Below, piece after piece: positions 1-7,742 of a stretch of DNA of 64,000 nucleotides (the first letter of the stretch is position 1; each line of letters begins with the position of its first letter). The notes under the pieces are model-generated. The model did no database searches, was not told the DNA's origin, and was given only the letters and a program-made list of their open reading frames with translations. The stretch is from CALXQW01 sp031553045. GTDB lineage: Bacteria; Verrucomicrobiota; Verrucomicrobiia; Opitutales; Intestinicryptomonadaceae. Position numbers and translations under genes: made by a program. The DNA lies in the NCBI GenBank assembly GCA_031553045.1, contig JAVBLZ010000006.1, forward strand, positions 806,001 through 870,000. Reading direction: 5' to 3'.

Positions 1-690
1 AGATTTGCCTGCGTTTTTCAGTTCCTTTGCGTAAGAGCCGTTTGTTTCAATTTCAGCATTTTTCAAATACTCCGCCTTTTCGGGACTGAGTGAATCCATG
101 CCTGCCCACCAAGCTTCAAGCGCAATGCTGTCTTCTGCCAACACGCGTGCGGCGGCGGCAAGATACGTCAGTTGTCCGGAAGTAAAATCTTTTGCAAGTC
201 TTGGTTTTCCGTCTCTGAAAAGCAGATACTCAACAGCATGAAAGCCACGCAAAGCAGCGCCAAGATAATTGCGCACATACTCGGCACTTACTTCCAATTT
301 GCCTGAGTCAACAGAAGCCAAAGTTATGTCTAGCTGTGCTTGGTCTAGAGGCCAAGAGTCTAACTTTGGATCCAAATTTGTGAACGATGCCGGACCAAAG
401 AGAAAAGACTCGCTCTGTTCCCAAGCGCTACGCACCTGACTCCATAGCTTTGCCGCATTGGCGATTTTTTCGTCGCTTGCCTTTTCTTTCAAGTCTGCAG
501 TGGCTTTGTCGAGCTTTATAGCCGCATCACTCATTTTTGCATAAGTTGCAAGAACCGTGTTTTGCGTGTAGTCCGCCAATACCGCCTCTATATCGGTAGA
601 ACTTTGCGCAAAGGCAGAAGCCCCCGACGCCGTTAGCAAACCAACCAGTATAATTTTACTGGAAAGGAGCATATTTTTGTATGATTTCAT
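1..690 (-). CDS. Imelysin-family (peptidase M75 / IrpA-like) protein, 3' part beyond window
   Basis: Translating the minus strand from the ATG at 690 gives an open frame that runs off the left edge (230 residues visible). It begins with an export signal (MKSYKNMLLSSKIILVGLL, cleavage likely after an AFA motif near residue 28) and continues with features typical of imelysin proteins: W-x2-VRSAWEQSE, the segment FLFGPASF, and the metal-site motif GFHAVEYLLF, which fits GxHxxE. Imelysin proteins are periplasmic or outer-membrane proteins linked to iron uptake; despite the M75 label, peptidase activity is doubtful. An alternative ATG lies at 672, but the 690 start keeps the longer basic N-terminus of the signal. 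A DtxR/IdeR-like operator upstream (817-835) supports iron or manganese control. The missing C-terminus and downstream genes cannot be judged. Confidence 0.85.
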   Translation of the reverse strand, partial: MKSYKNMLLSSKIILVGLLTASGASAFAQSSTDIEAVLADYTQNTVLATYAKMSDAAIKLDKATADLKEKASDEKIANAAKLWSQVRSAWEQSESFLFGPASFTNLDPKLDSWPLDQAQLDITLASVDSGKLEVSAEYVRNYLGAALRGFHAVEYLLFRDGKPRLAKDFTSGQLTYLAAAARVLAEDSIALEAWWAGMDSLSPEKAEYLKNAEIETNGSYAKELKNAGKS

Positions 691-816
691 TGTATTTGTT
701 TTTCTATTTTTGTTTTAGTGAATTGTTGAGAGATATTATTCAAAGCTTATGACGCAATTTGAAGGGCGCTTGCCAGCCTTGTTCTAATAATTATTAAAAA
801 TGTTAGCTTAATTTAA

Positions 817-835
817 TCAAGTTAGCCTAACCTAA
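817..835 (-). promoter_or_regulatory. DtxR/IdeR-like operator box
   Basis: The plus strand reads TCAAGTTAGCCTAACCTAA, matching 17 of 19 positions of the classical DtxR/IdeR consensus TTAGGTTAGSCTAACCTAA. The site lies 127-145 bp upstream of the imelysin start. On the minus strand it overlaps a possible -35 hexamer TTGATT (820-815), followed 18 bp later by a weak -10-like TAATAA (796-791). An operator over a promoter fits metal-dependent repression. The consensus is established for actinobacterial DtxR/IdeR; use by this organism's regulator is inferred. Confidence 0.6.
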
Positions 836-844
836 CTAAAAAAA

Positions 845-860
845 GTTAGAGAGAGCTAAC
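845..860. promoter_or_regulatory. Second inverted repeat GTTAG-N6-CTAAC near the DtxR-like box
   Basis: GTTAG (845-849) and CTAAC (856-860) form a perfect inverted repeat with a 6-bp spacer, using the same half-site as the DtxR-like box 10 bp away. A further TGTTAGCTTAA lies at 801-811. The clustering of half-sites suggests a multi-site operator; the spacing is not the classical 1 bp, so this may be an accessory site or chance. Confidence 0.35.
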
Positions 861-1075
861 TTACCGCCTTCACAAATGTCAACAAAAAATGTAAATTTTT
901 ATTCTTTTTATGCGTAAGTTTTTGACGCACACAGCGCCTTAAAATACCACAGCGCAAAGCGAAAACTAAAAACCTCAACAAAATAAAACAATTTGCGGAG
1001 GATTATAGATTCATTACAACTCAATAGCTGAGCAACAAAATGCGGGTTGTTAAAAAAAACCACAGCAAAAAATAA

Positions 1076-1339
1076 CTATTTTTTAAAGTATTTGCCTGAA
1101 ATTTTGTCTTTTTCCAAAATCTCAAACCCTGCCTTTTTTATGCGGGAAATATCAGACAAAGACTTCTCTTTGCCTGCGGTATATTGACTGTTGAGATTCG
1201 GGATGTCGTAAATGCGCTCAACCGGCTCTCCACTTATGGGATGCGCCGTAAGCGTGGGGCTTTGCAAAGACTGCTCCACTTCAAAAATCTCACCCTTGCT
1301 ACCGTCGGGCTTTACTATCTGGTATGTATAAATTGGCAT
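1076..1339 (-). CDS. Small FmdB-like protein lacking the zinc-ribbon cysteines
   Basis: The 87-aa product starts MPIYTYQIV, which resembles the MPI(Y/F)EYxC opening of FmdB-family zinc-ribbon proteins, but the protein has no cysteines at all. The rest is hydrophilic (KPDGSKGEIFEVEQS near the start, EILEKDKISGKYFKK at the end). I chose the ATG at 1339 because the longer frame upstream runs inside the M50 gene in another register and looks non-coding. It is the last gene of a minus-strand operon that also holds a true FmdB zinc ribbon (3092-3322), so it may be a degenerate paralogue that lost metal binding. Function unknown. Confidence 0.65.
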   Translation of the reverse strand: MPIYTYQIVKPDGSKGEIFEVEQSLQSPTLTAHPISGEPVERIYDIPNLNSQYTAGKEKSLSDISRIKKAGFEILEKDKISGKYFKK

Positions 1340-1365
1340 ATCGTATCTTACATTATAGACTACAA

Positions 1366-2043
1366 TCAGACAAAAATATTGACAACAAAATTTTCCAGCC
1401 ACAAAAATGGCAAGGCAACCAAAGAGATTAAAAGCGCAAGAACCTCTCTTAGTTGCGGTATCATGATAATCATAAGCATTATCATGAAGCCCCACCGAGA
1501 AAAGTTCATGTAGGCAACATCGCTCATTTTAATTGCGTGCTTTAAAAAGTGAGAACCGTCCAACGGCGGAATAGGCAGCATATTTATTGTAAAAAGCATA
1601 CAGTTTAGCAGCATGCTCAGGTTTGCAACTTTTGCAATTTCGTCGGCGTCATAGACGGTACATATTGCCGCTATTATTGCCGAAATAAATGCAACAACCA
1701 AATTCATGCCAACGCCCGCACCCGTCGCTAGCAACTCATCTCTGACTCTGGTTTTGGGGTTGTTTAAAGATGTCTGGACGGGTTTTCCCCATCCAAAGAC
1801 AAGACCGCCACCGCCCGTGGAATGCGTTATGATAAGCATGAGCAAGGGCAATATTATAGTGCCCAACAAGTCCATGTGCGCTATGGGGTTTAAGGTTACC
1901 CTGCCCTGAAATTTTGGGAGATTGTCGCCGAGCTTATAAGCCGCATAAGCGTGCCCAAACTCATGCATGGTTATTGCAATTAAGAGAAGCAAATAGACTA
2001 TGCCAACTCCTCTTATCATACTTAATATTTCTATTGAAGACAT
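1366..2043 (-). CDS. Site-2 protease family (M50) intramembrane metalloprotease
   Basis: The 225-aa polytopic protein has the zinc-binding motif HEFGH at residues 27-31, the conserved stretch LNPIAHMDLLGTI, and the second active-site motif MLPIPPLDGSHFL in a later membrane helix. It has no PDZ domain, so it belongs to the small YwhC-like branch rather than the RseP branch. Such enzymes cleave transmembrane substrates inside the bilayer. Its start lies 2 bp after the stop of the TPR lipoprotein gene. The same operon encodes an ECF sigma factor and a single-pass membrane protein, so this protease could act on that putative anti-sigma factor; this is inference from context only. Confidence 0.88.
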   Translation of the reverse strand: MSSIEILSMIRGVGIVYLLLLIAITMHEFGHAYAAYKLGDNLPKFQGRVTLNPIAHMDLLGTIILPLLMLIITHSTGGGGLVFGWGKPVQTSLNNPKTRVRDELLATGAGVGMNLVVAFISAIIAAICTVYDADEIAKVANLSMLLNCMLFTINMLPIPPLDGSHFLKHAIKMSDVAYMNFSRWGFMIMLMIIMIPQLREVLALLISLVALPFLWLENFVVNIFV

Positions 2044-2045
2044 AA

Positions 2046-3092
2046 TTAATGCGTATAAATTTTATTATTTTCCATCTTTTTTACCTGCTCGGAAATTTCC
2101 GCTTCCTTCTGCAAGTTTTCTGTATTTTTTAAAGCCTCATCATCCGCAGTGCGGGGCAAAACATGATCCAAAGAATCTTGATTACGCTTTTGCTCAGAAG
2201 AAATTTTTGCCTGCGCTATGACGGCAAGCATAGACATTTTTGCCCTCTGCAAATCTGGATGCGTTACAGTTTTTAAAACTTCATGCGCTTCAGAATCTTT
2301 GTAAAGCTCAATTAAAACCCTTGCCCTGTTTGCGTTTATGGTTTCTTTTTCCAGAATAAAGTTAGAATCTTTCAAAAGCTCATCCCAAATCTTTAGCGCC
2401 TTTTGCCAATCGGCGTTATCTAAGTCATAAAAAGATTGCGCATAAGCCCACTTTAGCTCTGAAGATTTTGGATTTAATGCGCTTGCCTTGGCGTAAGAAT
2501 CTGAAAATTCACGATTCCAGCTCTCACGGCTGAGAACGCCGGATTTTATTAAATCTTCCTTATATAAAATCAAAAGCTGCCCCATTTGTTTATGATAAAT
2601 AGACACATCCGGCGCAAGAGCTATGGCGCTTTTTAAATGTGCGTAAGACTTTTCAAAATTGCCGTCTTCACCCTCAAGAGCAGCAAGTTGTTGTTTTACA
2701 ACAGCCAAATTGTCGTCCAACAAATCAGCCTTCTGAAAACTTTCATAAGCGCTCTTATAATCTCCTATCGCCCTGCAATATTTCCCGTGGATTATAAGCG
2801 CATCAGCATCATTCGGATTTATCAACAAATATTCAGACCAAAGAGAATTAAGGCGTTTGATTCCATTTAATGCGTCTATTGTTTGAGAGTTATCCTTTTG
2901 AGAATACCAATCCAAAAAACTCTCCTGTTCAGATATTATGGAAAGCAATTTTCTTTGAGATAGGGTTTGCGCATTTGCGGCGTTGGTTTTCTTGGCGCTT
3001 AAAGACGTGTCTTTGGGAGGATTGCCCGCACAAGACATCAAAAATAAAGCCGATAAAAATATGGCTATAAACTTTACAGCTATTTTCCCCAT
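2046..3092 (-). CDS. TPR-repeat lipoprotein
   Basis: The 348-aa product starts with a lipoprotein signal: basic MGKIAVKF, a hydrophobic stretch, then the lipobox LMSC with the lipidated Cys near residue 22. The body contains helical repeats with TPR character, for example INPNDADALIIHGKYCRAIG, followed by a similar repeat, then APDVSIYHKQMGQLL and ALNPKSSELKWAYAQSFYDL. TPR lipoproteins usually scaffold envelope complexes. I chose the ATG at 3092, which shares one base with the TGA of the upstream FmdB gene; a TTG one codon earlier is possible. The tight coupling places it in the sigma-factor operon. The C-terminal 40 residues are charged and probably disordered. No specific partner can be named. 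Confidence 0.8.
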   Translation of the reverse strand: MGKIAVKFIAIFLSALFLMSCAGNPPKDTSLSAKKTNAANAQTLSQRKLLSIISEQESFLDWYSQKDNSQTIDALNGIKRLNSLWSEYLLINPNDADALIIHGKYCRAIGDYKSAYESFQKADLLDDNLAVVKQQLAALEGEDGNFEKSYAHLKSAIALAPDVSIYHKQMGQLLILYKEDLIKSGVLSRESWNREFSDSYAKASALNPKSSELKWAYAQSFYDLDNADWQKALKIWDELLKDSNFILEKETINANRARVLIELYKDSEAHEVLKTVTHPDLQRAKMSMLAVIAQAKISSEQKRNQDSLDHVLPRTADDEALKNTENLQKEAEISEQVKKMENNKIYTH

Positions 3093-3322
3093 CAATGTTT
3101 ACAGGCGCAAGAGCAAGAATGGGAATGTTTATGAGAACAAGCCCCGGCATCCATCATGCAGCAATTTTTCTTTTTTGAAGTTTTTGCAGGTGCTGAAAAA
3201 GCCGATAGCTGCTTTGCTATTTTTTTAGATTTGCATTTGGGGCATTCCAACTTTGTAGATGCCCTTACGATTAGCTCAAAGTTGGATTCGCATTTCAGGC
3301 ATTTGTATTCAAATATGGGCAT
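3092..3322 (-). CDS. FmdB-family zinc-ribbon protein
   Basis: This 76-aa protein has the family signature MPIFEYKCLKC followed by ECPKCKSKK, giving two CxxC knuckles of a zinc ribbon (residues about 8-35). The tail is unusually rich in Cys and His, including CSHKHSHSCSCACKH at the C-terminus, which looks like an extra metal-binding tail. FmdB proteins are called putative regulatory proteins, but their biochemical role is not settled. The gene lies 24 bp after the membrane protein gene and overlaps the TPR lipoprotein start by one base. The Cys/His tail is the odd point and might bind copper, zinc or nickel. Confidence 0.85.
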   Translation of the reverse strand: MPIFEYKCLKCESNFELIVRASTKLECPKCKSKKIAKQLSAFSAPAKTSKKKNCCMMDAGACSHKHSHSCSCACKH

Positions 3323-3346
3323 AGAAGTTTTAGTTGTTAAATATAA

Positions 3347-3841
3347 CTATTTTTTTGCAACGTCTGAAGCATCAGGCTCAAAACTAATTATACCCGTAAA
3401 GTACCCGTTCCCGAAAGGATTGATACGATTTTTGACATAAATTGGCACAACCGAAGCCGATTGGGCATAAACCTTCAGATTTTTGTTGGGAGCTTCATCA
3501 AAGCCGTAAATTGCATAAAAAAGCAAGGAAAAACAAAGCACCGCCATAACTGCCAAAAGCGACCACTTTTTTATAATAACGGCGGCGTCATCACGCTTTT
3601 TTTGAGCCTTCACAAGAACTCTAATGGCTATTTTTGTGAACTTAAACTTGCGCTCAAGATCAATTTTTTGGGAACTCATTCTGCAAATTGCAAAGTGCAT
3701 TTTTTGGTAGTCTAAAAAAAGTTTGGCGCAACGAGGGCTTTCTTTTATACACCTTAAAAGAATATTGCGCTCAAGTTCAGACTCCTCCTTATCAAAGTAG
3801 AGGCTGAGAATTTCTTTAAAACGTTGTTCGGAAATTTTCAT
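3347..3841 (-). CDS. Single-pass membrane protein, putative anti-sigma factor
   Basis: This 164-aa protein has a helical cytoplasmic N-terminal domain (residues 1-90), one membrane helix at about 93-113, and a short periplasmic tail. The N-terminus resembles the start of anti-sigma factors (FDKEESELERNILLRCIKESPRCAKLFLDYQKMH), with two Cys spaced C-x6-C, but lacks the canonical HxxxCxxC zinc site. It begins 2 bp after the stop of the ECF sigma gene, the usual place for an anti-sigma factor. The role is inferred from position and topology; the sequence alone does not prove it. Confidence 0.6.
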   Translation of the reverse strand: MKISEQRFKEILSLYFDKEESELERNILLRCIKESPRCAKLFLDYQKMHFAICRMSSQKIDLERKFKFTKIAIRVLVKAQKKRDDAAVIIKKWSLLAVMAVLCFSLLFYAIYGFDEAPNKNLKVYAQSASVVPIYVKNRINPFGNGYFTGIISFEPDASDVAKK

Positions 3842-3843
3842 AT

Positions 3844-4446
3844 CTACTCTGTATCTTCGGAAAGCTCCACCCTAAGAAACTCTCTGGCTCTGGAAAGACG
3901 GCTTTTAATAGTACCCACGTTCAAATTGAGTCTTTCAGAAATAGCCTCATAGCTCAAATGTTCTTCCATCCTCAGCCTGAGTATTTCTGAATATTTTTCA
4001 GGCATTTTGCTTATTGCTTCCGGAAGCCTTTCTTCAAATTCAGAGGCTAACGCAACTTCACGCGGGTTCATTGTGTCGCACTGCAAGGTGTCTCTAAGAA
4101 CGCTCTTACCATCCTCAGAAATTGGCAAATCCATGGAAACACTCTTAGAGCGTTTTCTGCGCCACCAATACCAATGCCTGTTGTAAGACAAATTTGTGGC
4201 TATGTGATAAAGCCACGTGCTCAAAGAGCAATCGCCCCTGAACTTGTGTATGTTTTTGCGAACGCTAATGAAGGTGTCTTGGGCAACTTCCTCCGCATCT
4301 TGATGGTTTTTCAAAAGACTGTTTGCCCTGTCAAAAATTTTAGCCCAATTATCGCTCACAAATTTTCCGAATGCGGCGTCGTCGCCAGACTTTAAATTAA
4401 TTAAAGTCATCTCGGATTCTCGTTGTTGTGCATACTCCTTTGCCAT
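3844..4446 (-). CDS. ECF-type RNA polymerase sigma factor
   Basis: The 200-aa protein has sigma region 2 (DNWAKIFDRANSLLKNHQDAEEVAQDTFISV, then the FRGDCSLSTWLYHIATN core that melts the -10) and region 4 (MPEKYSEILRLRMEEHLSYEAISERLNLNVGTIKSRLSRAREFLR, a helix-turn-helix that reads the -35). Sigma-1.1 and region 3 are absent, as expected for ECF factors. A short basic, Trp-rich linker (RHWYWWRRKRSKS) joins the two parts. It leads a six-gene minus-strand operon with a membrane protein and an M50 protease, and is divergent from the GTPase operon with only 122 bp between them. The ECF factor might therefore control one or both operons. No SD motif precedes the ATG. Confidence 0.93.
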   Translation of the reverse strand: MAKEYAQQRESEMTLINLKSGDDAAFGKFVSDNWAKIFDRANSLLKNHQDAEEVAQDTFISVRKNIHKFRGDCSLSTWLYHIATNLSYNRHWYWWRRKRSKSVSMDLPISEDGKSVLRDTLQCDTMNPREVALASEFEERLPEAISKMPEKYSEILRLRMEEHLSYEAISERLNLNVGTIKSRLSRAREFLRVELSEDTE

Positions 4447-4568
4447 TATTCAATATATAATATGGTTTTAGATAGATTTTCCAGTTTTTTATTCAAAAAA
4501 AAATCTAACTTTTTGATTGTATAGACGTCAAAATCTGTTAAATTAGGCTTTTAGATTTTTTAATATTA

Positions 4569-6362
4569 ATGTTAGGCTTATTCAAAAGTAAAAAAGTTGA
4601 GCTTTGTGTAACTTTGCTCGATTGTAAGGCGGTATCTTTCACAGAGGCAAGGGGTAAACTCATAAAAGTGGGCGCATCACCTTCTTGCCAGATACATATA
4701 GACGGTGAAATACCCGTTCTGTTTGATATCAAACAAGATAAGGACACTTCTGTCTTAATAACCGCCATTGCCGCTAAAGACGTATTGATAAATTCAGTAC
4801 CCCTTACAGGTACGGTAAAGGTTGATTCAATCTGCACTTTTCAATACCAAGACAATATCTATTACTTGATTTTCTCACAAGATGCTCTTGAAAAGGCAAG
4901 AAATGCAAATTTCTCAAACTGGTTAATTTTCCAAGCCCAAACAGGCAGAATTGAAGATGAGGTTAGTTTTGATAGGATAAAGCTTTCCATACAAAACAAA
5001 GCAATCACGGGCGACGGTATTGCAATATGCCCAAAGGGTATGGAGCAAGGCTTCTTCTTCAACAATGTTTTTGCAAAAGAAGGTGCGGGGGGGCTTACTG
5101 CGGCGGAATCTTTTTCAAACTCTATGTCGCCGGTTTATTCGCAATCTTTGGTATCTCCTGTTCAAAGCGATACTGTTGACAGCGTAACCTGCCCTCTTTG
5201 CTGGCTTAAGTTTGATATCGGAGATGCAATGAATATCGCCACGCATGAATCTTTACGCAATGACCCCGTGTTGGGGCACTCTGAGATGTTGCGCTTTCTG
5301 CCGACAGAATTTACTATGGATGGCATTGCAATAGACCCATCCGGCATGCCCTCTCCCGACATAGCCTGTCCGCACTGTCGCAAGAAATTGCCCGGCGGTT
5401 TTTTTGATTTGGAAAGCAGGATATTTTCAATAGTTGGCGCACCTTCGGCGGGTAAATCTTACTATTTAAGCGTGCTCATCAAGCAGTTGCAAAACTCTTT
5501 GTATAAAAACTTCGGAATTGCGCTTAAAGATTTAGACCCTACGGGCAATATACTCTTAACTCAAATGCGCAACCGCCTATTTTCGGCGGAAAAACCTGAA
5601 GACGCAATACTTGCAAAGACAGCGCTTGAAGGCTCTATGTATGAGCGTTATCCGCGTTTCGGCAAAATGGTTGCCTTGCCAAAACCCATGACATATTCTT
5701 TGAGCCCTCAGGGTGTTTCCGGCGATGAAACTTCGGTAATTTTTTACGACAATGCCGGCGAACATTTTGAACCTGGGCTTGACCTTGAAGAATCGCCTGG
5801 CGCAATGCATGTTGCAAGTTCGGCGGCTATATTCTTTTTATTTGACCCTGCAAGCAACAGGGGCTTTAAGAAGCTCTTACCAAACCATCCGGACCCTCAA
5901 CTTACAATAACTGGTCGCTTAGACCAGCAAGACACAATTCTTTCTGAGATGGATATACGCATTAAGCGCATACTCTCTTTAAGCGCTTCTGCAAAAATTG
6001 ACACGCCTCTGGCGATAATCATTGGCAAATATGATATCTGGAAAGACCTTTTGGATTACAAAATTCAAGACCCCGTAGTGGGCGGCAAGTTAGATTTAGA
6101 CGTGATAGAAAAAAATAGCCAGGCGCTTAAAAACTTCCTAATGGGTATTGAGCCTGCCATAGTTGCAAGTGCGCTTTCCATTTCCACAAATGTACGTTTC
6201 TTTGCGCTAAGTGCGCTGGGGCACTCTCCAATCAAGATTGAAGAAGGTCCTTATGCCGGCAAGGTTGCGCCTGTGCCTCATCTTTTGAATCCTCTTTTCA
6301 CTGAAATCCCGACACTTTGGGCTTTGTCTCAGACCACAAATTTAATACCAACTGTTCAATAA
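4569..6362 (+). CDS. P-loop GTPase with split zinc finger and FHA-like N-terminus (DO-GTPase-like)
   Basis: The 597-aa protein appears cytoplasmic. Residues 1-105 look like a small beta domain with an FHA-like pattern (VGASPSCQIHIDGE, then VLINSVPLTGTVKVDS), an inference. Four cysteines form a split zinc finger: C208-x2-C211 and C267-x2-C270, separated by an insert. The P-loop GAPSAGKS lies at residues 290-297. Further on are a Walker B/G3-like IFYDNAGEHFE and a G4-like motif IIGKYDIW, so this is a TRAFAC-type GTPase rather than an ATPase. It resembles GTPases that comparative genomics groups with GAP1 proteins (double-GTPase class); that family name is from memory and unverified. It leads a four-gene operon and stops directly before the next ATG. 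Confidence 0.75.
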   Translation: MLGLFKSKKVELCVTLLDCKAVSFTEARGKLIKVGASPSCQIHIDGEIPVLFDIKQDKDTSVLITAIAAKDVLINSVPLTGTVKVDSICTFQYQDNIYYLIFSQDALEKARNANFSNWLIFQAQTGRIEDEVSFDRIKLSIQNKAITGDGIAICPKGMEQGFFFNNVFAKEGAGGLTAAESFSNSMSPVYSQSLVSPVQSDTVDSVTCPLCWLKFDIGDAMNIATHESLRNDPVLGHSEMLRFLPTEFTMDGIAIDPSGMPSPDIACPHCRKKLPGGFFDLESRIFSIVGAPSAGKSYYLSVLIKQLQNSLYKNFGIALKDLDPTGNILLTQMRNRLFSAEKPEDAILAKTALEGSMYERYPRFGKMVALPKPMTYSLSPQGVSGDETSVIFYDNAGEHFEPGLDLEESPGAMHVASSAAIFFLFDPASNRGFKKLLPNHPDPQLTITGRLDQQDTILSEMDIRIKRILSLSASAKIDTPLAIIIGKYDIWKDLLDYKIQDPVVGGKLDLDVIEKNSQALKNFLMGIEPAIVASALSISTNVRFFALSALGHSPIKIEEGPYAGKVAPVPHLLNPLFTEIPTLWALSQTTNLIPTVQ

Positions 6363-7742
6363 ATGGCAACTCAACTAATATATACGAGTCATACAGAAAG
6401 TCTTACCATGGGTAGGACAGGCTTTGCAACCGTTGCACGCAATAGGCAAATACCTGAAAAGCTCGCCATGCTCGTTGAACGCTGCGCCCTTTATGAAAAT
6501 CATACGGGGGAAGTTAAGCCTGTTGCATACTCCTCACGTTCCGTGGTATTTTTCGGCAGAACTTACTTTGTATTGACACGCACTTGCGATAGCGGTGTGG
6601 ACTACACCGGCAGAAACAACTATCTTGCGCATCATTTGGTGGTTTGTGAAGATGAAATCAAGCCCGACGGCCCTTCAAGCGCAGAAGTCCTCTTGAATTG
6701 GGACGGCTGGAAGTCTTCATGGAATGAATCTCCGCATTATATAGACGATACTATCGACATTTCATCCATACCCAGAATACCGCATCTTGTGCCTTGCCAA
6801 ACTTGGAAAGAAGTTTTTGGTTCCGCCCAAGATGCAGCAATTCTCAATGATAAAAATTCATCTGTGCTGGTTGCAAAAGCGGGGCAGGAAGAGCTGGTTT
6901 TAAGGCTATTTGCGGAAAGTATGGCTTTAATTTTAAACCCCATGAAACGCTGGGGCGTATCTTTTACGACATACCAGAGCGAAGGCCATGCAAGGTTTAA
7001 CTGGCTTTGGAAAACTTATATAGAGCCTCAGACAATTCCCGAAAGGGCAATAAATGTCATCACAGGCACTATGCCCATAGATGACACACCCGCTTCAAGG
7101 GCTGCCGAATATGCTTTAAGCGGCGTGCTCACAAATAAAGAGCGCAACAATCTTTTTGCGGCATCCCCTCAGTCAAGGCCTGTCAGAACTTTTGAGGTTA
7201 TGCCGCCTCCGCCGCCTAGGGTTAAAGATATACGCAGGTTAAAACTGGCAATGAGTGTTGTGGGTCTGCTTGCCGCAGTTTTATTTTTCTACCTATTTTT
7301 TGTGGATAAAAAAGTTGTGGAAACTTCTGACGATGTGCCAGTGGCTTCAGAGTCCGAATCGGCGACATTCAAAAGTATTGAAAATGCGCCAAATCTTTCT
7401 TTCACACAGGTAAAATCTCGAATCAGAGATTTGATTGATGAGCTTAAATTTCAAGACGCTGTCGCATTTTGGAAGGCTTCAAACAAAACAAATTTAGACC
7501 CAAGCTATGAGCGCAAGCTTATTTCTGATATTGGCATAAAAATGGATGCCATCGCCAATGAAGCAGGGGTGATTTTTGATAGAGAGCCGCTTTCAAAAGA
7601 AGATGAAGATAAGGCTATTGAGCTTCTCAGAAAATATGAAGCCGGTTTGAGCATAGAAAATCTCCCCAGGATGGGCGATAGGTTGAAGCGTCTGGAGACG
7701 TTAAAAACCTTATATCTTAACGATAAGACCAGAGCAAAATAA
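6363..7742 (+). CDS. GTPase-associated membrane protein, GAP1-N2-like N-terminus
   Basis: The 459-aa protein has an N-terminal globular domain (about 1-270) opening LIYTSHTESLTMGRTGFATV, with the conserved-looking segment GVDYTGRNNYLAHHLVV. Both recall the N-terminal domain of GTPase-associated protein 1 (GAP1-N2) from planctomycetes and relatives. A Pro-rich MPPPPPRVKD linker leads to one membrane helix at about 295-314 and a helical, charged C-terminal domain of about 140 residues. The gene starts immediately after the GTPase stop codon, so the two proteins are translationally coupled and probably form a complex. The topology suggests a cytoplasmic GTPase-binding domain tethered to the membrane. 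Family assignment is by eye and needs a profile search. Confidence 0.65.
   Translation: MATQLIYTSHTESLTMGRTGFATVARNRQIPEKLAMLVERCALYENHTGEVKPVAYSSRSVVFFGRTYFVLTRTCDSGVDYTGRNNYLAHHLVVCEDEIKPDGPSSAEVLLNWDGWKSSWNESPHYIDDTIDISSIPRIPHLVPCQTWKEVFGSAQDAAILNDKNSSVLVAKAGQEELVLRLFAESMALILNPMKRWGVSFTTYQSEGHARFNWLWKTYIEPQTIPERAINVITGTMPIDDTPASRAAEYALSGVLTNKERNNLFAASPQSRPVRTFEVMPPPPPRVKDIRRLKLAMSVVGLLAAVLFFYLFFVDKKVVETSDDVPVASESESATFKSIENAPNLSFTQVKSRIRDLIDELKFQDAVAFWKASNKTNLDPSYERKLISDIGIKMDAIANEAGVIFDREPLSKEDEDKAIELLRKYEAGLSIENLPRMGDRLKRLETLKTLYLNDKTRAK

Larger units (their letters stand above)
691..1075. other. Non-coding region upstream of the imelysin gene
   Basis: This 385-bp gap lies between two minus-strand genes. 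Its left half (about 790-865) is rich in TTAG/CTAA half-sites and holds the operator-like sites listed separately. I see no open frame of note, no RNA gene and no strong terminator for the gene ending at 1076. Confidence 0.6.

Noticed and set aside
4513..4543. Promoter TTGATT/TTAAAT for the GTPase operon
   Set aside because: The spacer would be 19 bp and both hexamers are weak; not convincing alone.
5087..5093. G7 tract in the GTPase gene as a slippage site
   Set aside because: The frame is intact across it and the tract is short; nothing points to variation.
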